Shown piece by piece: positions 56,380 through 64,000 of a DNA stretch of 64,000 bases (its first letter is position 1; each line of letters begins with the position of its first letter). The translations under genes were made by a program, and so were the position numbers. The DNA is from Anastrepha obliqua. Lineage: Eukaryota; Arthropoda; Insecta; Diptera; Tephritidae. Below the pieces are notes generated by a model that saw nothing but the letters and a program-made list of their open reading frames with translations, made no database searches and had not been told where the DNA came from. The stretch is taken from positions 62,189,601 to 62,253,600 of the forward strand of contig NC_072894.1 of assembly GCF_027943255.1 (NCBI RefSeq). The letters run 5' to 3'.

Positions 56380-57260
56380 GGTCCACGTTTTGGCATATAT
56401 TTCGAGACCCTAGTCATCAATAGGTATGAAAATTACCCCATATTAAAGCACTTATCAACAGCTTTCGATTGATACCCATATTGTACATACACAACCAAAA
56501 GTTATCCGGGTCCACGTTTTGACCTATATCTCGAGACCTCAGTCACGGAGCGGCATGAAAAATACTCTGTACTAAAGCATTCACCAACAGCTTCAATTTG
56601 ATATCCATATTGTACAAACACATTCTAGGGTCCACGTTTTGGTCTCTATCTCGAGACCCTAGTCACGGAGCGGATGGAAATACTCTGAACTAAAGCATTC
56701 ACCAACAGCTTCCATTTGATACCCATATTGTACATACACATCCGAAGATTACCCGGGTCCACGTTTTGACCTATATCTCGAGCCCTATCCACCAATAGGT
56801 ATCCAAACTATACGGAAACCATCTTCAATACCTCCTTAACAATGTGTGTAAGTTTGGTTTAATTCGGTGCAAAAACACGGCGGGTCCACGTTTTGGCATA
56901 TATTTCCAGACCCTAGTCATCAATAGCTATGAAAATTACCCCGTATTAAAGCACTTATCAACAGCTTTCATTTGATACCCATATTGTACATACACAGCCA
57001 AAGGTTACCCGTGCCCACGTTTTGACCTATATCTCGAGACCCCAGTCACGGAGCGGCATGAAAAATACTCTGTACTAAAGCATTCACCAACAGCTTCAAT
57101 TTGATACCCATATTGTACATACACATCCAAAGGTTACCCGGGTCCACGTTTTGACCTATATCTCGAGCCCTATCCACCAATAGGAATCCAAACTATACGG
57201 AAACCATCTTCAATACCTTCTTAACAATGTGTGTAAGTTTGGTTTAATTCGGTGCAGACA
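56380..57260 (+). repeat. 127-bp tandem array with higher-order order of unit types
   Basis: Seven units begin GTCCACGTTTTG at 56381, 56510, 56630, 56757, 56884, 57014 and 57142, spaced 120-130 bp. Three unit types can be told apart: A (GGCATATATTTC), B (AGTCACGGAGCGG) and C (CCTATCCACCAATAGG). They run A-B-B-C-A-B-C, so units C and A mark a longer repeating block. A flank resembling the end of unit C (ACAATGTGTGTAAGTTTGG) appears before the first A. Confidence 0.85.
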
Positions 57261-57815
57261 CGGCCGGTTAGCGAACACACACAAAAAGTTGACTTTATTT
57301 TATATAATTTATCGTAATTTTTATAAAAATAATTTAAAAACAATATTTAAAATGGTGTATGCAAAAATATGTGTGGCAACATTGTGTCGATACAACCAAA
57401 CACAAATCGATAGATTGTGTAAATTTGCAGCCAAACGAAAGCAGTGGTTTTCTACGGGCACTAGTTTGGCTCAATTTTGTCTATCTCACTATAAACAAAC
57501 AGGTTATACGATAACGTTGGTGAGTGTAGGCACCATAAAGTTGCAATTAGTGGTGCCGTAGCCATACCGTCATAGCCGTAAACATAACTATAGCCGCAAC
57601 ATTACAGCCGTCATGCAGTAACCATAAACAGCTGATATTGAAGTATAAGTAATGACAACATTTGCATTTTGCATTAAAAACAGGGATAGTTTTCCCCTTG
57701 GTCAATCAATTTCTCGTTGTTCATTTCTAATATTACAATTTTTATCGCAAATATCAAAATAAATGCAAAGTATTATACAGCTGCTTACGTTTACGGGGGA
57801 AAAACAAAATTTAAA

Positions 57816-58752
57816 GCTAAATACACACCAGGCAACCGTTGAAGCAACGGTTGCAGCAACGTGTTGCCTTTGTTTAAGAAACACGTTGCGACCGTTGCTT
57901 CAATCTCAGTATTGTGTATAACTGTGGTGCAGGAAAGGTACAAGCGGAAGATACGTAAAATTAAAATTTTTAAATGATCGACGAAATACGAAAAATTACT
58001 TCTCTTATTATAATTGAGGAACTTTTGTACGAAAATGAGGAAGAAGAGATGCAACAAAAGAAGAGAAAGAAAAGTTGGTCCAAAAATTGGCTTTTAAAAA
58101 AAATCGAATTTTCGAACGAGAGGCTGCTGAAAGAATTGAAGGAAAATGAGCCAGCGGACTATAAAAATTACATGAGGATGGACGAAGCCCTGCTTAGAAA
58201 ATTGTTGGACTTCGTAAAGGCCAAAATAACGAAACAAGATACCATAATGAGAGAGGCAATATCAGCAGAAATTAGACTGGCAATAACTTTGCGGTATCTT
58301 GCAACAGGAAACTCTTTTTCGGATTTAAAATTTTTATCAATTTTATTATATTCATTTTTTAATTGTTCGTATGCTTTTTTTCTAAAATTTTTATTTTTAT
58401 ATTTTTCACTACATATGTATATCTAACAGCTCTCTCAAATTTTTATATTCGTTAATAAAATTAACATAATATTCATTATTTTCAATTGCCATTTTTTCCT
58501 TTTTCACTTTATTTTACTCCGCACGAACCTTCTTCTTCGCTTGTTTTCAACGAACTGAACGAGTAAAAGCAGTAAACAATGATACACACGAAGCAACGGT
58601 TGCAGCAACCTATCCCAAAAATCAAATTTATTTGATATTTCAGGCAACGGTTGCAGCAACACGAAAATCAATTGGCAACACAGCTACACACGAGGCAACG
58701 GTTGCTTCAACATGGCCGTGTTGCTGCAACGGTTGCCTGGTGTGTATTTAGC
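57816..58752 (+). mobile_element. PIF/Harbinger-like element, 937 bp, truncated
   Basis: The terminal inverted repeats are GCTAAATACACACCAGGCAA plus CCGTTG at both ends. Inside each end lie several copies of the palindromic word GCAACGGTTGC. Between them is the frame at 57974-58426, which resembles the N-terminal part of a PIF/Harbinger nuclease. A clear 3-bp target duplication was not found. Confidence 0.8.
57974..58426 (+). pseudogene. PIF/Harbinger transposase N-terminal fragment (150 codons)
   Basis: The region SWSKNWLLKKIEFSNERLLK, then ENEPADYKNYMRMDEALLRK, KQDTIMREAISAEIRLAITL and RYLATGNSFSDLKF matches the N-terminal part of Harbinger nucleases (KxWxxxxLxRR...DYKNYLRM...LLxLVxxxIxKQDTxMRxAIxxxxRLAxTLRxLATGxSFxDLxFxF). 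After DLKF the reading continues into unrelated hydrophobic residues, so the DDE catalytic part is gone. A live element would also need a partner MYB-like protein, which is not seen. Confidence 0.8.
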
Positions 58753-58976
58753 ATAAGATTTTTTTCAGTTTGTGTCCTAAAAATCCAAATATCTTACGGA
58801 ACCCAGTTTTTTTCCAAAATCAAATGTAATCCATGTTACTCGTCGATAATGTAGTTTTCGAATGGTGAAAGAATTTTTAAAATCGGTCCAGTAGTTTTTG
58901 AGCCTATTCGTTACAAACAAACAAACAAACAAACAAAGTTTTCCTCTTTATAATATTAGTATAGATAAGCATGTAA

Positions 58977-60259
58977 TAGGACTATGTTTAAGTTCGTGCG
59001 GTTTTTTTTCGAAATTTGAAACTTTATTGACGTAAAATGGTTACAAATTTAATATTCAAAGTATTGTCCATCGCTTACTACTACTTTTTCCCATCTTTCT
59101 GGCAATTCACGGATTCCCTTTGTGAAAAATTCGGTCGGTTTTGCCGCAATCCACGAATCGATCCATTTTTTGACTTCATCGTAATTACGGAAGTGCTGGT
59201 CAGCCAGGCCATGTTGCATCGATCGGAAGAGATAGTAATCGGATGGCGCAAGGTCTGGACTATACGGCGGGTGGGGTAGGACATCCCATTTGAGCGTTTC
59301 TAAGTATGTTTTGACCACTTGTGCAACATGTGGCCGAGCATTGTCATGTTGCAAAATAACTTTGTCGTGTCTATCGGCGTATTGCGGCCGTTTTTCTCGC
59401 AGTGCTCGGCTCAAACGCATCAATTGTCGTCGGTAGACATCCCTCGTAATCGTTTCATTCGGTTTCAGTAGCTCATAATACACAACACCCTGCTGGTCCC
59501 ACCAGATACACAGCATAACCTTCAGGCCATGAATATTCTGCGCCGACGTCGATGTTGAAGCATGGCCAGGGTATCCATACGTTGCCCGACGTTTTGGATT
59601 GTCGTAATGGACCCACTTTTCATCGCCAGTCACAATTCGATGCAAAAAACCCTTTCTTTTGTGCCGTTGAAGCAGTTGTTCGCATGCCATAAAACGGCGT
59701 TCAACGTCTCTTGGCTTCAATTCATACGGCACCCAATGGCCTACCTTTCGGATCATTCCCATGGCTTTTAAACGTTTGGAAATGGTTGATTGATCAACTC
59801 CCAAAGTTTTTGCAACCTCTTCTTGCGTTTGAGCCGGATCTTGATCGAGCAATTCCTCCAATTCGGTATCCATGAACTTTGGCGGCGCACCCTCGCGTTC
59901 TTCGTCTTCCAAGCCAAAATCACCACTTTTAAAGCGTGCAAACCACTTCTGGCACGTTCGCTCAGCTAGAGCATGCTCACCATAAACTTCCACCAAGATA
60001 CGATGACTTTCGGCTGCTTTTTTCTTCATATTAAAATAATGAAGAAGAATTCCCCGCAAAAACACATTATTTGGCACGAAATTCGACATTTTCAAGTGTG
60101 GTAAAAATATTGTTGTTTACGCTTCAAATAAAAAACTTATACTGACGTTTGTGCCTTACGACAGTAGCTCTCCAATGAATGTTTGGAAATGTGGATCGAT
60201 GGAATAATAATCAAGTTAGCCATCTGTTGTAAAACCGCACGAACTTATCGATAGACCTA
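58977..60259 (-). mobile_element. Intact DD34D mariner element, about 1.28 kb
   Basis: Inverted termini share AAGTTCGTGCGGTTTT with four mismatches over the first 29 bases (TAGGACTATG and TAGGTCTATC at the tips). The span includes TA at each tip as target duplication. The inside is one uninterrupted transposase frame. Confidence 0.9.
59049..60095 (-). CDS. DD34D mariner transposase, 348 aa, apparently intact
   Basis: A cut-and-paste transposase of the mauritiana-like (Mos1-like) branch. The N-terminus MSNFVPNNVFLRGILLHYF is family-like; I prefer this third-codon ATG (60089), giving 346 residues, over the first ATG. Two helix-turn-helix regions (about residues 20-60 and 90-115, TLGVDQSTISKRL) and the linker WVPYEL precede the catalytic core: HRIVTGDEKWVHYDN (first D), ILQHDNARPHV (second D) and PPYSPDLAPSDYYLF (third D), 34 residues apart. 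The C-terminus ERWEKVVVSDGQYFEY is complete. No disabling change is visible. Confidence 0.92.
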   Translation of the reverse strand: MKMSNFVPNNVFLRGILLHYFNMKKKAAESHRILVEVYGEHALAERTCQKWFARFKSGDFGLEDEEREGAPPKFMDTELEELLDQDPAQTQEEVAKTLGVDQSTISKRLKAMGMIRKVGHWVPYELKPRDVERRFMACEQLLQRHKRKGFLHRIVTGDEKWVHYDNPKRRATYGYPGHASTSTSAQNIHGLKVMLCIWWDQQGVVYYELLKPNETITRDVYRRQLMRLSRALREKRPQYADRHDKVILQHDNARPHVAQVVKTYLETLKWDVLPHPPYSPDLAPSDYYLFRSMQHGLADQHFRNYDEVKKWIDSWIAAKPTEFFTKGIRELPERWEKVVVSDGQYFEY

Positions 60260-60344
60260 TTATTATATTATATTAGTTTTGGGAAAAGAAATACAATAGT
60301 TTCTCTCGTTAAGTATCGATCAAACAATTTAAAGTTTACGCTCG

Positions 60345-60690
60345 ATGTTAAGGGGACATTTCACACTAAAAAAGGTCTTGTGCTGTTTTTTGTTTGTCAA
60401 CAAAGAGAAAATTCGGTACATTTTATAGTTTTTCTTTGATGAAGGCGAAAATGCAAGCCAGGGTACTGAAATTGTGAATGGTGTTCATGGTGGCAATGCG
60501 GTAACAGCTATTTTTTAATTTCAGCTTTGTCGATTCCCCTCAAGCAGTTTTGATGTCAATAATGTCAAAAATGTCGGTAAAATCACAGAAGTAATCGATG
60601 TTGGCCGGCAAGCTAGTAGTCGTAGCATCGTCCAAGAGCTAAAGATCGACCATAAAACAGTTTTAAATCATTTGGGCCATTTGACGTAAA
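60345..60690 (+). mobile_element. Mariner N-terminal fragment
   Basis: The frame reads VNKEKIRYIL, a stop, FFFDEGENASQGTEIVNGVH then a shift, VKNVGKITEVIDVGRQASSR and SIVQELKIDHKTVLNHLGHL. This is the DNA-binding half of a mellifera-like mariner. Catalytic parts are missing. Confidence 0.75.
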
Positions 60691-62186
60691 ACTAATGGGC
60701 GTCTTTTTCCATAAACTAATATTTCGAGTATGAACTAAATAGAATAAATAAATGCGATTTTTTATCTTTGATGTTGAATGTCCAGTGTCGACTACCACAC
60801 AATTTGGCATTTCGTGTACGCAGAGACCTCCGAATATGGACCAATTGTAATATATTGGTAGCCACTTCAACATAATCTGACCAAAATGCAATAGAATCCG
60901 TTTTACTGAAATAGCTACAATATAATTTGTAATGAATATATTAAGAATCAAGGGTAGCGAAATTATTGAATTTAGTATTTATAAAGGGGTCCGTTTGCTC
61001 AATCGACTTTTCAAAAATATATATACATAATTACAAACTACCCAGCATACCCACACATTTTTTTAAATTACTTAAATTTGCATAATTAAGCTATTGCTAT
61101 TGCCGCTTCAGGGCATCCATCCGAATAAGCGCGCAAAAGTTCTCGATCCACGCGAACAATACCATTGTCCCACTTAATATTTTAATATTGACAACATGCA
61201 TAAGCTGATGAAATAGGTCGTTGATAGATTAATGAATGCTAGTGGAAGATATTATCATTTGTATGCGAGATGAAATTAAAGAAAAAAACGAAAATCTTTA
61301 ACAAAAAATGTTTAACAATGTAAATTAAAGCGAGTTTTGATTTAAATCCAAACAGAGAACGCAACTGATTAACATAATCAGCGCGCTAAACTAAAAGCAA
61401 TAAAGCAAACCATCTAAAACTAGCAAACTACCCAAAAAAAGGTTGTCGGAGTGAATGGAAAAGTAAATGTCAAATTGTGAAATATTAAAAAAAGCAAACA
61501 TGAATATAAACAAAAACTTCGGACAGCTTAGATAAAACTGAATGGTGCGCAATTTAGTGGGCAAGTTGATTAGCAGCCAGAATGGTAGTAAAACAATGGA
61601 AGCAGTAGTTGAATGAACCCCATTTTGAATTTGGCCCAAAGCAAACAGCATTTTGGTAGAAAAGTTAAGCTTGCAGGTCATTAAGTTGTTGGCGGTTTGA
61701 AGAAGATATCGTTGTGGTTACTACTGCCAAACTCAATTTCAATGGCAACCACACAGGAGCAACCACTAGACCATGCGGGCGGTGAGATTTCAAATAAACT
61801 GTTGCACACAACTACATACAAACGTGCAAACATACGCTTGCAGAATGTACCTACTCCACGTACGCATTGTCGCCAGTTCTAGTGGCATTGCTTACCAAAC
61901 TTACTCCCATGCAAACCACCTACTTACATTCATGCATACACATACACAACTGCGAGTTCATAAGTATATGCATGCACATCTATGTACTCTTATGTTCTTG
62001 TCAAGTAGTGTCGTGCTGTTGCCAATTTTGGCATTTGTAGGGGTCTCAGCAGCTGCAATAGCAAACGAGCTACCGAAATAGCTGTAATAACTGAACAATT
62101 TCTAAGCAACTTCCACTCGTATATCAATTCATCTTCGCTCCACTCACTCTTGGCCTTTAGTTGGCCGTTTGCTCTTACTCACTCAC

Positions 62187-62617
62187 CAGTTGTGCACTTG
62201 TTCGCGCCGAAAAGTTTACAATATTGACGAGATTTGTATGCTTTGGCAGTGCATTTAGATTGCTCGCTATGACAGCGCTTTTGCCTGTGCCTGTGGGCCC
62301 AATAACCAGCATCGGATACGATTTGTTGATGCAAAACTCTTGCCAATAGGTAATTTGACCAGATTCTTTTGTCGGTACGATGAGCTCACTGATGATGGCA
62401 TGCTCTGGGAAAACGTTTGTTGTTGCGGTGGGGTCATCACTGGACTTTTGCCAGGTCCACCAGTTTTCCACCTCATCGAAGCGGTAGTCCATGAGTGAAA
62501 GTTTCTCGGGAAACATTTGACCACGATTGAGGGAGAAATACTTTGGGCGGGGATAGTCTTCATTAGAGCCGTAGAGTATTTTGCGGATAAGCGCATCGAA
62601 GTGCTTTTGGCCGTCAA
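62187..62617 (-). CDS. Axonemal dynein heavy chain, exon a (AAA3 entry and Walker A)
   Basis: First of nine exons of one dynein heavy chain gene, the ATP-driven motor subunit of ciliary and flagellar dynein arms. The exon has 143 whole codons preceded by two bases of a split codon. About residue 106-113 is the P-loop GPTGTGKS, the Walker A of motor module AAA3, followed by NIVNFSARTSAQL, the usual dynein NFSAxTSA segment. Acceptor CTATTTCAG lies just upstream (62618-62626), and donor GTGAGT starts at 62186, so it ends in phase 0. The join to the next exon gives FSARTSAQL-VQETIMSKLD, as in the family. Which axonemal paralogue this is cannot be settled; overall it looks closest to the single-headed inner-arm types. 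The preceding exon is not visible in 62618-64000. Confidence 0.93.
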
Positions 62618-64000
62618 CTGAAATAGAGAAGTTAATAAATAAAGGCAGTATGGCGTGCAAACAACTAGTCATAATCTTGATACGAAGATAATTAATACGC
62701 ATAAGAAAAAAAAAGTAACAAAACATATTAAATCAACTTATTTATAAACATAATTAAGAAGTTTAATGAAAGAGTGTTTAGAAGAAGCAAAGTCAATCTT
62801 ACAACATTCTTAACTGGCATTGAATTTGATCATGATTGGTGGCCTTATGCTTCACTACGGAAGGAATAAATATACGAGTATATCTTTTGACGCGTGTATT
62901 CCTTGTGTACAAAGTTCTTGTAAAGCCAATATGGGAAAAAATCTAAATTACGAAGGGCTTTAGATTAGGTATTAAATAGAAACTGCAGATATTTCAAAAT
63001 GATAAGTAGGCATCTAGAGTAATATATGTACGAGTATGGGGTCATGAAAACGAAGGAAACTTAGAGCAACGCCAATGAAAACATTATTGATAGGTTCGAC
63101 TCGCGATGAAGGTTGCATATTCCGTTTTAGAACGTACAAATGATGTGTAGAGCAATTTAAGAATTTAAGAACTTGACAAATTCTATACTGTTGCGCCTCA
63201 CAAACGCTAATACGTAAAGGTCACCTACTGATGAATGACAAATAAATGAATTATTTTTTAAAGAAAATGACTAATTCTAATAAAAACTGTACAGCGTCCG
63301 GGTGTCGAAGTGTAACCAACTTCAGACTGCTCGCGCAGCTGATGCACGTGCATCAGCTGCCTGTTAGTTGACTAAATGACAGTCCAGAGTATTGTTAAAA
63401 AGCGCGTGGAAGCATTTTGCCGAGAGTGAAAAAAAGAAAATCAGTAACGGATTTCCAAAGTAATAGTGTGATTGCATTATATTTGGCTGGAAAATCATAA
63501 CCAGCGATTGTTCGTGAGCTCGAGCACTTTAAAGTAAATAATGTTTTTGTGTTTGGCACCATTAGTCTTTACAATGATACTGGTAGCAATGTAAAACGTC
63601 CTGGAGGTGGTCATCAGAAGACTGCAACGTCACGTGAAATGGTTTAAAATGAAGAAAGAAATAACTGAAAATATTTCACCGTAGCATCCAACGCATACTA
63701 AAAAATGATCTCAAAGTCTAATCTTACAAGATCCAAAACGCGCATGATCTCACACAAAAGCAGCTACAAGTCAGACTAAAGAGAGCGAAGGAGTTGCTTC
63801 GCGTGGCCGAGAGCGGTCAATTTCGGAATATTGTGTTTTCTGACGAGAAAATTTTTCAAATTGAGCAATTCGTAAACCCCCAACCGACTTTGACCAACCA
63901 TTCACACAAGAATTTGAGTCATCGGTTGGCCAATGGCGCTATCCAATCGTTTTCATCGAGCCTGGCATCAAGGCAAATGCGAAATATTATTGAGAAAGTG
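62618..64000 (-). other. Part of the intron upstream of dynein exon a
   Basis: I searched the minus strand for the preceding dynein exon (a WTxGG-like segment) and found none. At 62618-63289 it is AT-rich, with nothing recognised. From 63291 a Tc1/mariner element starts. Confidence 0.55.
63291..64000 (+). mobile_element. Tc1/mariner-like element, 5' part, runs off the window
   Basis: It starts ACAGCGTCCGGGTGTCGAAG right after TA. Broken frames give LKPYKIQNAHDLTQKQLQVR-like sequence, KRAKELLRVAESGQFRNIVF, SDEKIFQIEQFVN (first catalytic D in SDEKIF) and FIEPGIKANAKYY. This wording resembles the maT-like (DD37D) group. Stops occur near 63646. The 3' half is outside the window. Confidence 0.7.

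Larger units (their letters stand above)
55685..58966 (+). mobile_element. Compound repeat with TATACTAG and TTAGTATAGAT ends
   Basis: It starts ACTAGCAAACCCGGCCCCCT and ends TTCCTCTTTATAATATTAGT. Such ends (ACTAGCxxACCCGG ... TATAATATTAGTATAGAT, with a CAAACAAACAAA tract before the end) are very common in insect genomes, but I cannot assign the class. Inside are a 127-bp tandem array (56380-57260) and a younger PIF/Harbinger element (57816-58752). The interval 55740-56340 is AT-rich and otherwise unremarkable. Confidence 0.5.
39964..62186 (-). other. Giant dynein intron a-b (22,223 bp)
   Basis: It lies between exons a and b, which join as TSAQL-VQETI in the AAA3 module. Contents are listed separately. 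Intervals with nothing recognised: 39964-40739, 41291-41940, 49869-50024, 51336-52669, 53481-53999, 55599-55684, 60260-60344 and 60691-62186. Confidence 0.75.

Overview
The window is animal nuclear DNA, almost certainly from a dipteran and most plausibly a tephritid fruit fly. The evidence is an AT-rich background with TATGTA/CATA microsatellites, GT-AG introns, a split axonemal dynein gene, very many Tc1/mariner remnants and an intact DD41D mariner (a lineage first described from Ceratitis). The species cannot be fixed from sequence alone. No bacterial-style operon, rRNA, tRNA gene or CRISPR array was seen.

The one host gene is an axonemal dynein heavy chain on the minus strand. Nine consecutive coding exons could be joined by eye with matching splice phases: 62187-62617, 39892-39963, 39655-39798, 38427-38609, 35601-35806, 29602-29919, 27129-27360, 3740-3865 and 897-1057. 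Together they give 1,873 coding bases (about 624 residues) running from the approach to motor module AAA3, through AAA3 and AAA4, to just before the stalk. The reading frame is open throughout. Upstream (AAA1-2, tail) and downstream (stalk, AAA5-6) exons lie outside the window. Two introns are giant (22,223 and 23,263 bp) while one neighbour is 93 bp.

Everything else is intron, and most of what I can recognise there is mobile DNA. Region by region: 1-896, SINE pieces. 1058-3739, non-LTR and mariner scraps. 3866-27128, mariner fossil, Helitron composite (5736-9218), Tc1, SINEs, RNase H-type non-LTR tail, an intact DD41D mariner (14940-16251) nested in an older mariner, a solo foldback arm, and a full-length dead Tc1 (23424-24986). 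27361-29601, one dead mariner. 29920-35600, minisatellite, SINE, mariner, non-LTR and internally deleted mariner. 35807-38426, Tc1/mariner scraps. 39964-62186, a non-LTR scrap, then the most unusual structure, then more Tc1/mariner fossils, a compound repeat with a 127-bp higher-order tandem array and a PIF/Harbinger element, and an intact DD34D mariner (58977-60259). 62618-64000, start of another Tc1/mariner element.

The structure most worth attention is 41941-49868: a 7.9-kb foldback element with about 1.5-kb terminal inverted repeats, enclosing two further hairpins. One hairpin has two 1,198-bp nearly perfect arms around a 398-bp loop and carries a fragment of an unfamiliar coding sequence. 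Because it lies in an intron of a transcribed-sense gene, the primary transcript would contain a very long double-stranded RNA.
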